Source: Atkinsonella hypoxylon
Lineage: Eukaryota; Ascomycota; Sordariomycetes; Hypocreales; Clavicipitaceae
Assembly (NCBI GenBank): GCA_000729835.1
Contig: JFHB01000020.1
Location: forward strand, 124,001-188,000
Length of the DNA: 64,000 bases
Reading direction: 5' to 3'
The translations under genes were made by a program, and so were the position numbers. The notes beneath the pieces were generated by a model. That model saw only the letters and a list, made by a program, of their open reading frames with translations. It searched no databases and was not told the DNA's origin. Shown in pieces: positions 53,799 through 64,000 of the stretch (position 1 is the stretch's first letter; the number at the start of each line of letters is the position of its first letter).

Positions 53799-54917
53799 AT
53801 GGGAGGTCCTGTCGTTCACGACGGTCCTGCATCGTCCGATATGCTGCTCGCGGAAGAGCAGCTTCGATGGCCCAAGATCCGATCTACTTGGCAAGATGCG
53901 TTTTCCGAGTTTCTCGGAACCATGACTCTCGTCCTGTTTGGAGATGGTGTTATCGCACAGGTTGTGCTCAGCAACAATACCAAGGGCGACTATCAGAGTA
54001 TCTCATGGGGCTGGGGGTAAGGTTCTTGTCCCTCTAATTCTTTTATTTCTTTACTCCTTTTTCAACTAAAAACAAAATCCTTGCCTCCTTTTGCACGTAC
54101 AGACGTTAACGTCAAATGTAGTATTGGCCTCATGCTTGGCCTCTACGTCAGTGGAAAGTCGGGTGGCCACATGAATCCCGCTGTCACGCTGGCAAATTGC
54201 GTCTATCGCGGCCATTCGTGGAGAAAGTTCCCCGTCTATTTCGTGGCCCAGCTTTTCGGTGCCATGGTGGCCGCCGCTATCATCTACGGCAACTATCGGT
54301 CGGCTATTGATCACTTCGAGGGAGGATCCAACATCCGCACTGTGACCGGTCCGAACGCTACTGCCGGTATCTTTGCCACGTACCCGGCCGCGTTCATGAC
54401 ACGAACCGGCATGTTCTTCTCCGAGTTTATTGCCAGCTCGCTTCTCCAGTTCGGCATCTTCGCCATGGCTGACAACTCCAATATTGGCGCCGGCCCTCTG
54501 ATGCCCATCGGGCTCTTCTTCCTCATCTTCGGTATTGGCACTTGCTTCGGCTGGGAGACTGGCTTTGCCATCAACTTTGCTCGTGACTTTGGTCCTCGTC
54601 TTGTCACATACATGATTGGCTATGGGCCTGAAGTTTTCTCTGCTGGCGGGCACTACTTCTGGGTAAGTCTTCAAGCCGGACTGCACATCGTGTGCGACGC
54701 AGTGAGATGTAAAGGAAACTAGATTAACAAGGTGAACTAGATCCCCATCGTTGCTCCCTTCCTCGGCTGTCTTGCTGGCGGCGGTCTTTACGACCTCTTC
54801 ATTTACACGGGAGAATCCCCAATCAACACTCCCTACTTGGGCATCAATAGCCTGTTTAAGCCTCGCCGCAGTCAGCGGTCCAACAGCTACGACAAGTCCC
54901 CTGAGTCCAGAGTTTAG
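53799..54917 (+). CDS. Aquaglyceroporin (MIP family glycerol channel)
   Basis: Three exons: 53799-54016, 54122-54662 and 54741-54917, giving 311 residues. A membrane channel that lets glycerol and possibly water cross the plasma membrane. Six helices are visible, from F-S-E-F-L-G-T-M-T-L-V-L-F-G-D-G to P-F-L-G-C-L-A-G-G-G-L-Y-D. The first pore motif is G-G-H-M-N91-P-A93-V-T. The second is I-N224-F-A226-R227-D-F-G-P-R: the Pro of N-P-A is replaced by Phe. The Arg of the selectivity filter and the Asp typical of glycerol channels are kept. The junctions G-W-G-I-G-L-M-L and H-Y-F-W-I-P-I-V are set by frame. It is not an Fps1-size protein, having no long N- or C-terminal regulatory domain. Its neighbours GUT1 and GUT2 point to glycerol uptake. 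Confidence 0.94.
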
Positions 54918-55911
54918 AAAGAACCGCGCTCCAACATGGGGGTTCCACAGTAATACATGTAAGATGACTGCGTTTACGAAACTGAAACAAATGTTACAAT
55001 AGTACGTTTATGCCGAAACTGAAACAAGAGACAGAAATCAGGGGCAGTAGGCCCAGACCCCACGAAACGAGATGGCTACAGGCGAGTAATTAGCTATGAA
55101 ATCCGTATCTGCAGAAGGTACATTGATTATTCATTTGGTTGGTCTTTCCTTTTTGATATTGAAATTTGATGCACGTCTTGTTCGTCGGCATATTTAGGTA
55201 AAAAATTTGGGGAAAAAAAAAAAAATGAGCTTGACGCGAGCGAACTTTGTGCCTAGCACAAGGGCATCGGTGGAATGTCGGGAAATTGACCATGTTAGTG
55301 GATACTCTTGATTTAACTTAGCCGATTTATAGTAGGTGCAACTGCACGTAATATCACAGCTGAACTGTGATGTTGCATCAAGCATGTGTCTTCCATTTAT
55401 GATGGTCTAGCGTTGATGCTCCGCTATCTTGCCAATATCCTGTAGTCAAGCACTGTATTTTCGGCGCATGCCGTGGTAGGTGGAAAATTGGTAGTATCAC
55501 TCTTTGAAGCAGTGTAAGGGAGGCACAGGCGTTATCTATTAAAGAATCAACGAAGTATAAAGTGTGTCTATAGTGACAAGCTAGATCCATCACTGTATTG
55601 TGTTTTTAACGGGCTGTGGGAATATCGTGCTAGCTAGGTACAATTAGTCGTAGGTACAGCACTAGCTCAACTTTCCGCCATCACTAAGCATAGCCTATGA
55701 CCACGGGTAAACCTCTAGATATTGTAAGGGAACCTGCCTTTAATACTAGAGTTCGTCCTCCTTGTTTTTAGATTAAACTGTGCACCAGGGAAAACTACCT
55801 AAAGCTAGACCTGGCATCGAAGAAGTACGGCTGAATGTGATTGGCTACGTGCTGGCCAGGGGATGCAAGCTCTCGGTAAACCCACACCGAGATGTCTTTC
55901 TCTTTTTTCTC

Positions 55912-55949
<38 letters not shown>

Positions 55950-56648
55950 GGTGGCTCGGTGGTAGAAGCCCGAGGTGCATGAGAGGACGTCGTGCACGGT
56001 TCACATGTTTAATTTAACGATCCCGTAGCGCCCAGACGTGGTCATGTCGGAGCCATCTTCATCTGCATCAGTTTGACGGAATAGTAAGTATTTAGGCGGC
56101 GAAGAGGAACGCGAGGGAAAAGAAGTGACGTGTGGAAACATCCAATTGTGCTCATATCACCCACCGTTGTTTTGTGCGCAACAAAGATTGAAGTTGACTT
56201 GGCCATTTGAGGTGTTTCGTCTTCGTCATGATGTCGCAGATCTGTTTCTCCACTCAGCAGCGTGTTACGCGGTCTACGGAATAACCATGCTTGCTATGCT
56301 GTCTGTGATGCACGTGGGAGGCCTGGTTGGTGGTTATTCATGTTGTCTGACCCTTTGCACGTTTCTAAGACCACGGAATGTCATTTCCCGTATGATTCAT
56401 GGATAAAATCATGATTGTCTGTGTTTCTTCTTCTTCTTCTTTTTCTTTTAATTGATCAAACCACATCCCGCCGCATTTCGAAGCAGTGTACGGACTACGG
56501 AGCGTTTTCCACAAGTTAAGGTTTTCTCGGCATCTGGAACACCGACCCTTGTTCCCCGTTTCTTTTCTTTTTTTTTTTTTCTTTCGCCTTGGCGGAAAAC
56601 TCGCGCAACACATCGGAATAGGAGCCTCCTCAACCCAAATTCGAAAAA
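54918..56648. other. Intergenic region with 34-T tract, between channel and GUT2
   Basis: 1.7 kb. An AT-rich section (55090-55780) has relic character. A run of 34 T occupies 55915-55948. CT-rich pyrimidine tracts at 56427-56450 and 56561-56585 precede the GUT2 ATG, as in many fungal promoters. No credible gene. Confidence 0.5.
55915..55948. repeat. Poly(T) tract, 34 bases
   Basis: Longest homopolymer in the window. Confidence 0.95.
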
Positions 56649-58797
56649 ATGATGGCAGCCCGCGTCGCCAAGCTTTGGCGTCCCGTCGCCGCAGCTGCGA
56701 CTGCCGCACTCGGCGGCACCATCGTCTACTCCAAGTCGAAGAGAAATCTCTCGCACGACAAGGCCATCGTCCCCGTCCAGCGAGATGCCAATGGCAAAAT
56801 TACGCCGCCTACCTTCCCGGCAACCAGGAGCCGCGCCGAGCAACTGGCTGATTTGAGAAAGCACAACGGTCACAAAGGTAGCGATTCTGAATACGACCTG
56901 CTTATCATCGGTGGCGGAGCCACAGGAACGGGAATCGCTCTCGATGCCGTCACGCGCGGCTTCAAAGTTGCCCTTGTCGAGCGCGATGACTTCTCCGCTG
57001 AGACGAGCTCCAAGAGCACCAAGCTGGTCCACGGCGGTGTGCGCTACCTCGAAAAGGCCGTCTGGAACCTCGACTACCCGCAGCTGGAGCTCGTCATCGA
57101 GGCCCTCCGTGAGCGAAGGGGCTTCCTCAACATTGCGCCTCACCTGTCGAAATCACTGCCCATCTTGCTTCCCCTGCAGAGCTGGTTTCAGGCGCCTTAC
57201 CTCTGGGCTGGCTGCAAGATGTACGACCTGCTTGCCGGAACACAGGGACTCGAGAGCTCGTATCTACTCAGTCGGAGTAAAGCGATTGACGCATCCCCCC
57301 TGCTCAAGCGCGACAATCTCGTCGGCGCGCTGGTTTACTATGACGGTCAACACAACGATTCTCGCATGAATGTCTCGCTGGCTTTGACTTCGTCTCTGTA
57401 CGGCGCCACGGTCCTCAACCATGTCGAGGTTACGGCTTTGGAAAAGGACGCGAATGGCAAGGTTTGCGGCGCCACGGTCCGTGACTTGATGCCTGCTGAT
57501 GGCGACCTTGCTGCTACCCCTAATACTTTTACTGTGCGCGCCAAGGGTGTGATTAATGCTACTGGTCCTTTTACCGATGCTATCGAGCGCATGGATGATG
57601 CTCAGCGCAAGGAAATCGTGGCTCCTTCTTCGGGTGCCCACGTCGTGCTGCCAGGTAAATTATGTCCCAAGGGTATGGGCATTCTTGATGCTGCTACTTC
57701 TGACGGCCGAGTTGTTTTTGTCCTGCCGTGGCAGGGTATGACTGTGGCGGGGACTACCGATAATGCTTGCCAAGTCGAAAGAGCGCCTGTTGCTCGACAG
57801 GATGATGTGGACTTTATCCTGAAGGAAGTTAGCAAATTGTTGGCGCCCGAGAGCGCTCTCACCCACGATGATGTTCTTGCTACGTGGTCTGGTAAAGTCA
57901 TGACCCTCCCGACCTCTTCGTCTCCTAGTGAGGGAGACCAAAACCTGTGAAGCAAGAACAAATCACTAATTCTTCTCCTGTCCAGGCATTCGTCCTCTAG
58001 TTCGCGACCCCAAAGCTGGCAACACTGAATCTCTCGTCCGCTCCCACCTCGTTACTGTCTCTCCTTCCGGCCTGCTCACCTGCGCAGGCGGCAAATGGAC
58101 CACCTACCGCCAGATGGCTCAAGACGCCGTCGACGAAGCCGTCAAGACGTTCAATCTCACTCCTAAATCTGTCGCCCTCCCCGATATCAGCGGCTACAAT
58201 CTCCCTGGCTCCATCACGAACGGCACCTGCAAAACCCTTACTACCCCGGTCCTAGGCTCCCACGGCTATTCCACCTCTCTGCCATCTCAACTTATGGAGC
58301 TGCATCCCATCGATGCCGACATCGCTCACCACCTCGCTACCAACTATGGCGATCGCGCCTGGGCCGTTCTCTCTTCCTCATCACCCACCTCTACAGCCCG
58401 CCTGGCCCCTGCCTTTCCCTTCATCGAAGCCGAGCTGCGCCACGCTGTCCGCGCCGAAGCTGCCTGTACTGCCGCCGACGTGATTTCCCGCCGAATAAGA
58501 CTTGCCTTCCTCGACGTCAATGCTGCACTCCATGCTCTTCCTCGTGTCATCGATGTGCTTGCCGAGGAATTGAGCTGGGACGAGGCTCGAAAGGCGCACG
58601 AATGGACTTCCACCTTGAAATTCATGCGCTCGATGGGCCTGGACGAAGACCAGTTGAGCGTTACGAGGGAGCAGGTCCTGAATGGGCAGGCCAAGGCCCG
58701 AAGGGGCCTACAGGAGCAGGGGAGTGCGGATCGATTGGGCAGGAACATTCCCTCGAGGGATTTGGAGCACGGTGCTTTATCGAGGAACACTGCGTAA
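56649..58797 (+). CDS. GUT2: Mitochondrial FAD-dependent glycerol-3-phosphate dehydrogenase
   Basis: Two exons, 56649-57891 and 57986-58797, give 684 residues. The enzyme oxidises glycerol 3-phosphate to dihydroxyacetone phosphate on the outer face of the inner membrane and passes electrons to ubiquinone. The N-terminus is a presequence plus hydrophobic anchor (R-V-A-K-L-W-R-P, then A-A-A-A-T-A-A-L-G-G). The FAD-binding fold starts L-L-I-I-G-G-G-A-T-G-T-G near 87, followed by L-V-E-R-D-D-F and T-S-S-K-S-T-K-L-V-H-G-G-V-R-Y-L. Later come G-V-I-N-A-T-G-P and G-K-W-T-T-Y-R-Q-M. The DAO C-terminal domain covers about 530-650. The 94-bp intron joins T-W-S to G-I-R-P-L-V-R-D. No EF-hand is seen, as in other fungal Gut2. 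Confidence 0.96.
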
Positions 58798-59538
58798 TAT
58801 ACCGTTTGTTTTGGCATTAGTGGCGTACTTGGCGTTGGTCGATAGAGTTGGCTTGTTTGGATGGCCTGCATGTGGTCGCTTTATGTTATGGGGGGGATTA
58901 TGGTTGGAGATTATCTGGGTGGTGATATTGATTGACAAAGCTCGTTTGTCATTGATAAGAGATACTTCGTATTAGATGCTCATTTATTCCATGTAGCATA
59001 TTAATTATGGACATTGTCAGATCGTTGTGTTAGAGAGAGATTGACTGTTTGAGGACAGGGCGGTGCGGTGAGTGCTACTTGCAACTGCTCTCAACGGCCT
59101 TTTGAGGAACTTCTCAAATATCATGCATGCCATTTGGGGGCAATCGCCCTACTCGCCTGCTGGTTACCTGCAGTGTGAAAACACTAGAATACACCATCAA
59201 CGACAATGTTCTTACTTTGTCATTGTGAAGGCAGGTGTCTAGTTAGTGCGTCACAGGAAGAAAAGTCCGTGTCAGTTGACTCTATTGGCACGGTATTGTA
59301 ATGTCCTTGCGGTTGGTCCCGTGACCTGGTAACGGGGTCTACAGGTTGCGGGAAAAAAAAAAAAAAAACCTGAAGGTAGGTCAATGTGGCAGAAATTGTG
59401 CTTCAAGCTCTAAGCAGTGGAATGTTGTTTCTTCTTCTTTCTTCTTCTTTTTTTCCTTCTATCTCTTTGTTTGATCCCACCACATTAGCCATGGGGCGGC
59501 TCTGCGCACAAACAATTGGCTAAGCATCAATTTCCATC
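58798..59538. other. Intergenic region
   Basis: 3' side of GUT2. A run of 16 A is at 59353-59368 and a (TTC)n tract at 59428-59455. No coding signal. Confidence 0.5.
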
Positions 59539-60273
59539 ATGTCAGCGCCTGCCTTAGTTACTTTGACCGGCGTTGCGAATTGGCTGGAATGGCATGACTA
59601 TGTTGAAAGCAAGCTTGACCCAGCTACGTGGTCGGCAGTCAAGACGTACAACCTAGACTTTGTTCTCCCCAAGCCATCGAAGCCAACTCCATCTGATTTC
59701 CATCCAACTGCACAATAAGAGGCCGATTTAAATGGTCAACAAATCGGGCTATGCTGTATAGCCCAGACGCAGCATCACGAGGACCTCAAGCGATATTACA
59801 AGCAGCAGAAGCAGGTGACTGAAGCGCGCGAAGTCATCTACGACTCCGTAGACCAGCCTCTAGCCCGACACCTCGACTGCGACCAGGATGTGTTTCTGTG
59901 GATGAAGACGCTCGCGGCCGTCATCGAACTCAACAGACCAAGTTATGTGTTTAGCCTTGTTGCGGAATATCGGCATAACGTGAGCACGTTCAATGCTTCC
60001 AGCCAGCATGCTTTCAACACTTGGCTGTCGACCTGGGAGGAGTTCCTGCCCAGGGCTGCTAGGCATCGGCTGATTGAGGCCGTGGGGAGCCGCTGGCTGT
60101 TCGATATTGCACAGCTGATGGAGGGGCATTCCATCGGCTTCAGCGACCGGTGCAGAAAGGCGGCAGAGGACGTGTTGCTAGATTTCATAACGCAAAAGGA
60201 GTCGAGTGAGTCACGAGATTTGGCAATGCTGGGTTGCGATGCCTCAGCTTCGGCCAGAGGGATGCATTGTTGA
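59539..60273 (+). pseudogene. Copia-type gag-like ORF interrupted by one in-frame stop
   Basis: A reading frame of 245 codons runs from the ATG at 59539 to the stop at 60271-60273. It is broken only by TAA at 59716-59718. Before it: L-T-G-V-A-N-W-L-E-W-H-D-Y-V. After it: H-E-D-L-K-R-Y-Y-K-Q-Q-K-Q-V-T-E-A-R and D-V-F-L-W-M-K-T-L-A. This order (L-T-G-x-x-N/D-W start, K-x-Y-x-x-Q-x-K-Q helix, W-L/M-x-x-L block) is that of fungal Ty1/copia-type Gag proteins. No protease, integrase, reverse transcriptase or LTR is visible nearby, so this is a solo gag remnant or a former host-adopted gag. The TAA fits a C-to-T change at a CpA site, the preferred RIP context. No intron with proper ends removes it. 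Confidence 0.65.
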
Positions 60274-60891
60274 CCCCAGGACGGAGCAATTTGTACAGGA
60301 TGCCGTTGCAAAGGACCCTGAATTAACCAGGATAGTTCACAAGGTTCGTGTCAAGGCAAGTAGGGCTTGAAGATGCCGAGTCGGGTCTAGGATAGCCCAA
60401 GGTGACAAGTGACAACCAGCTCCCTTGTAGTACTCATATTCTTTGACTACTTCCTACGTCATGGATATACCTGAAGCTAGACCGTAACCGGCTAGGTGTG
60501 TCGGATACGTTGTGCAAGGAATCGGTTGGAATGCTCCGTGCACTGGTGGCGGCGCCACAGGGGTTATAAATAGAGGCACGAAAGGGATTCTCAAGCAAGC
60601 AAGCCGTCGCCAATCACGACCGAACCTAGCTTACATGATTTCACTTGCGTGTATTGCTTATAGATTACACGGAGTGTCTCGGACAGTGTTGGAATGCGAC
60701 CAAGAGCCAATCTACAAATCTTTGTGCGAACAAAGGATGACAGGAACTGAATGCGTCTCAGAATATCAGTCCGTGGATGAAAAACGCCTTGCGCCAAGCT
60801 GTCGCGGTGCCTGATGTAACAGTGCAGATCCCGGCTCTTCGATCTCATCGCACACTGTTCGCCAAGTGCGCATCAGACGCAGTCAGTCCAT
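60274..60891. other. Intergenic region
   Basis: 3' of the gag-like ORF and of the convergent mannosidase gene. ORFs at 60512-60814 (plus) and 60591-60848 (minus) have no recognisable domain. Confidence 0.45.
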
Positions 60892-62781
60892 CTATCTCGG
60901 CCGCCTGAACGGATGGGCCTCGGTGCTGAGGACAAACTCATCAAGGTCGATCAAGTCGGGGGGCGAAAAAATGAGATAGAAATACTTGAGCGTCTCGGCC
61001 AGCCAGAAGCTCTGAAGCATAGGTTAGTTAGTTCGCTGGACGTTCTGAGAAAAGCGGGAAAAAAAGAAAGAAGCAGGCTTTACCTCCATGTAGTACTCTA
61101 GGTTTGCCTCCCTGTTCTCGTCGTCCACAGGGATGGTGACGTCGCGGACCGCGGCGTGCCCGTAGCGCACCTTGGACGCCTTGTGGACGGCCTGGAACAT
61201 TTCCCACGCTGTTTCCTGATAGGCCTGGTCGCCTGTGATGCGGTACAAGTAGAAGATGCTCTCGATGGCCTCGGGCCGTAGCAGGTAGCGCGGGTCCTTG
61301 GCGGTGGTGAAGCCCTTGGGCAGGTGAGGCTTCCACTGCTTGCGCTTCCTCCGTTCTTGCGTCCACTTGGTCTCGTTCCAGGGACATTGGGCAGCGAGGC
61401 GCGGTTCGCAGGGCACCATGTTGAAGCGCTCGGGCATGATGCCGCTTGGGAACGAGCGGTAGACATATGCGCACCCCTTGGCCAGCCTGGCGCCGGTGTG
61501 CACGGCGCCGGGCTGGTTGAGAAGGCGGCCGCCGAGGGCCATGGTGCCGCCGATGAAGCAGGTTAGATGCTCGCTCTCCGGGTCCAGACTCGGTTGGCCG
61601 TCGTCGGTGACGTCCACGTTGCCTGAGATGAGGATGTCTTCTTGGCCGGGGACCATGGGGCGGAAGAACATGTGGGCTGTGGCAGCCTTCATGAAGGTCC
61701 TCGTCATGTCCTCGTACATGGGCTCGCGGCCGCCGAGCAGCGCGTGCATCTTGGGGAGGTACTCGAAGAGCGAGTCTGCGCCGCCGCCGAGCGTGAACTC
61801 CATGCGGCTCGTGAGATCCAAGGTCAGCATGGAGACATACATTGGCCACAGGCCGGGAATGCCCGTCTTGAGCTGCTGCTCGTGGAAGACCCGCATCACC
61901 CGCGCGACGACGTCGTAGTACTTTGGATCGCCGGTGACTTGCGAAAGCCGGGTCATCTCCAGGGACAGCGTCCCGGGCGAGGCCGACACAACCTCCGGCT
62001 CGACCTGCAGGCCGCTTCCGTCCTTGGCGTAGCGGAGGTCGATAAAGTCCACCGGCATCAGGTTCGGCGTGTTGAAGGCAGCGTAGACCAAGCTGCCGAG
62101 CTCGACGGCCTTGGCGAGCAGGACGTCCGACTTGCTCAGATCATAGGCCGCCAGCAGACCGCCGAGGTAGCGGATATTCGTTTCGAAGGTGTTGACACGC
62201 ACGCCCGTCGCCTTGCCAAAGTCGATCCTGCCCACCGCGACGACAGCCTCGTGGAACTCCTTTCGCAGGCCCATGATCCAGAGCGTGTCGAGCGCGTCGA
62301 CCAGGGTGGCAGCCCAGCCGGAGAACTGGTCCTTGGGGGTCGCCGAGATGGGATTGAGCGCGTCCTTGCCCCAGGCGTACTTGCGGTAGTTTTGCCAGTC
62401 GTGGAGGAAGACCTGGCGCACCTGGTCGCGGCGCGCCCGGCGGACGGCGGCGGCGGACGGCGACTCGGCGCGGAACGCGTGTTGCACGGAGGGCAGCCTC
62501 TTGCGACGCCCGGCGGGCATGGGGATGAGATTCGCGGGCGGGAGGTATCTCATCGACACGTTGGCCCAGTCGAAGCTGCTTTTGGTGGCGGACGGTGCGT
62601 CGCCATGGCTGCCGTCGTTCATGTACTGCTCTAGCTTGGTGGATTCGCGGACCGTGGAAGGGAAGGGCGATAGGCTGATGTGGGATAGGAGGAGGAGGAG
62701 GAGGAGGAAGAGGAGGAAGAGGGTGCGGAGGCCGAGCGCGGAAAGAAGACGCTTGATGCGCCGCGGCGTCAGCATCGCCAT
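60892..62781 (-). CDS. Class I alpha-1,2-mannosidase (GH47)
   Basis: Two exons, 62781-61084 and 61011-60892, give 605 residues. The enzyme trims alpha-1,2-linked mannose from N-glycans in the ER or Golgi. It is a type II membrane protein: a basic start, then a leucine-rich anchor (about 18-33, L-F-L-L-F-L-L-L-L-L-L-L). GH47 landmarks are D-A-L-D-T-L-W-I-M-G-L, F-E-T-N-I-R-Y-L-G-G-L-L, S-P-G-T-L-S-L-E-M-T-R-L-S, G-A-D-S-L-F-E-Y-L-P-K, H-L-T-C-F-I-G-G and R-P-E-A-I-E-S-I-F-Y-L-Y-R. Exon 2 supplies F-W-L-A-E-T-L-K-Y-F-Y-L-I-F and the Ca2+-binding S-T-E-A-H-P near the C-terminus. Exon 2 is required: without it the calcium-site threonine is missing. ER or Golgi type cannot be told from this alone. 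Confidence 0.93.
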
Positions 62782-63404
62782 GGTGTGGTGTTGGTTTGCA
62801 TTGCGAGATCGACCACGTTGCGACTGTGGTATAGTTAGTTAGTTACTTGGGGTGCGAGCAGGGGAGAGCCGAATTGGAATTCAGGCTAAGTTGGCTTCAG
62901 GCCAGATGATATTTAATATATTCGCGACAGTGTTTCATGGACTGGCGGGGATCCTTTGAGCCTTTTTACAACGCTACTCTGTTATTAGTGCTGTTGAAGC
63001 TACGAGACGGTTATGAGCTGATGATCTTTGCGGTAAACACTGAGGATTTGCATGCGTATGCTGCCTATACATCCTACGTCGTGGTCATACATTGTTGTTT
63101 TATTTTTATTTTGCCAAGACACTTGGCCCACCTATTGAGCGCCACCCGAAGAGACTTATATTTCCACTACCAGTTAAGTTAAGGTGGCCCACTGCTTCCA
63201 CTTTGTGTCTCACCTAATTGGCTCGATTTCCCCCTGCATATAGATTTGGCAAAACAATTTTAAGGGTTGGAGTGCATGTGTTGCGGCGTACAGGTGCAAG
63301 CTCGGAAGGGGCTTGATCCGAGCGTGCAACAAGGGTTCGAAGACCTGTCATGACGAGGGGTAGCGCAAGTCATGACGTCATTGGCCGCGCCACCTATAGT
63401 TGCA

Positions 63405-63437
<33 letters not shown>

Positions 63438-64000
63438 TCTCTATGAAATAAAGGGGAAAATCCCTCTTATTCTCTTTTGTGTCTAGATCACTCGTCTATT
63501 CCAATCACATTTCATTCTCTTGTTAAATATCGAACGAAAGCGCAGCACAAGCGTGCGTCAGTATCTCCTGGAGGACCATAAGGCTCTGGTGACGTAGATG
63601 ACTAATCTCGACATGGTTTTTAACCAATCAAAAACATCGCTATAGGAGGTACTTCTTCCTCTGTACTAGATTGTACTATAATACGGAATAGAGGTTCCAA
63701 CAATAATCTAAGCTAAGGTGTTATTAGAAGCTGTTGGGCTAGTCCGTTGTCGTTAGTAGTAAAGTAGCCTAAACGCGTTATATAGATATATAGAGATAGA
63801 GATTTAGCGTACTAGAGGTCACTTCTAACGGACCCACAATTCCATGTAGCCGGAGCCTTACGGTCCCCAAGGACATGTCTGTGGTTGAAAGGCCCCACTG
63901 CATCCGCACAGCCGGGCACTTCATAATTTGATCCCAGTCCCTTTTCGGCATCAGAGAGAGCTAACTATACGGATTGCTCCGTATGGAATACACCAGCTCC
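62782..64000. other. Right-end intergenic region with poly(T) and AT-rich relic
   Basis: Promoter of the mannosidase gene, then a run of 27 T (63412-63438). AT-rich DNA (63640-63830) with many TA steps looks like degraded transposon sequence. No credible gene to the window end. Confidence 0.5.
63412..63438. repeat. Poly(T) tract, 27 bases
   Basis: Homopolymer read directly from the sequence. Confidence 0.95.

Noticed and set aside
56125..56406. 93-codon plus ORF with hydrophobic stretches before GUT2
   Set aside because: No family resemblance, no splice continuation, and it lies in the pyrimidine-rich GUT2 upstream region.
61478..62634. Long plus-strand ORFs opposite the mannosidase gene
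   Set aside because: They are complements of a GC-rich coding region with strong codon bias; the minus frame carries every GH47 motif.
1..64000. CRISPR array, bacterial operon or biosynthetic cluster of secondary metabolism
   Set aside because: The sequence is eukaryotic with spliced genes; there are no spacer-type repeats and no polyketide, peptide or terpene synthase genes.

Overview
The window is a stretch of nuclear chromosome from a filamentous ascomycete. Introns are short (about 50-270 bp) with GT/AG ends and CTRAC-like branch points. The genes encode fungal housekeeping proteins, and the gene set and protein sequences look like Sordariomycetes, most probably Hypocreales; that placement rests on recalled resemblance, not on a search. 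I annotate about two dozen protein genes, joined from exons by hand, on both strands. Genes lie in small groups separated by 0.5-3 kb of AT-richer, repeat-bearing DNA.

Layout. 0-9.8 kb: 3' end of a probable isoprenylcysteine methyltransferase, a REX3-type RNA exonuclease, prohibitin 1, QCR8 (complex III), NHP2 (H/ACA snoRNP) and a DUF1761-like membrane protein. 9.8-12 kb: gene-poor gap with palindromic TACCTAGGTA motifs. 12-24.7 kb: NEM1-type lipin phosphatase, eIF2B beta, a low-complexity coiled-coil protein, NatA catalytic subunit NAA10, cytosolic MetRS, LTO1 and a complex I 21.3 kDa-type subunit. 25-35.3 kb: Dot5/BCP peroxiredoxin, a candidate tiny membrane protein, a mitochondrial NAD-type carrier, QCR7 and a UBP3/USP10 deubiquitinase. 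35.3-43.2 kb: gap with a decayed PD-(D/E)xK-like gene, then Sae2/CtIP and a seven-knuckle GIS2/CNBP-like protein in eight exons.

43.2-58.8 kb holds the most interesting arrangement. A Zn2Cys6 regulator is followed by glycerol kinase (GUT1), an aquaglyceroporin and mitochondrial FAD glycerol-3-phosphate dehydrogenase (GUT2). Import, phosphorylation and oxidation of glycerol are thus consecutive recognised genes in about 10 kb. The kinase and channel diverge from a shared 3.1 kb intergenic region carrying a 12-bp tandem repeat. The layout parallels bacterial glpF-glpK-glpD in content, but here these are separate intron-containing eukaryotic genes.

58.8-64 kb: a copia-type gag-like ORF interrupted by a single TAA, a GH47 alpha-mannosidase, and AT-rich flank.

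Many genes serve the mitochondrion (PHB1, QCR7, QCR8, complex I 21.3 kDa, NAD carrier, GUT2). Others serve RNA and translation (REX3, NHP2, eIF2B beta, MetRS, LTO1, GIS2). The gene-poor stretches contain long poly(T) or poly(A) runs, microsatellites and diverged relics, consistent with a compact genome whose transposons have been inactivated.
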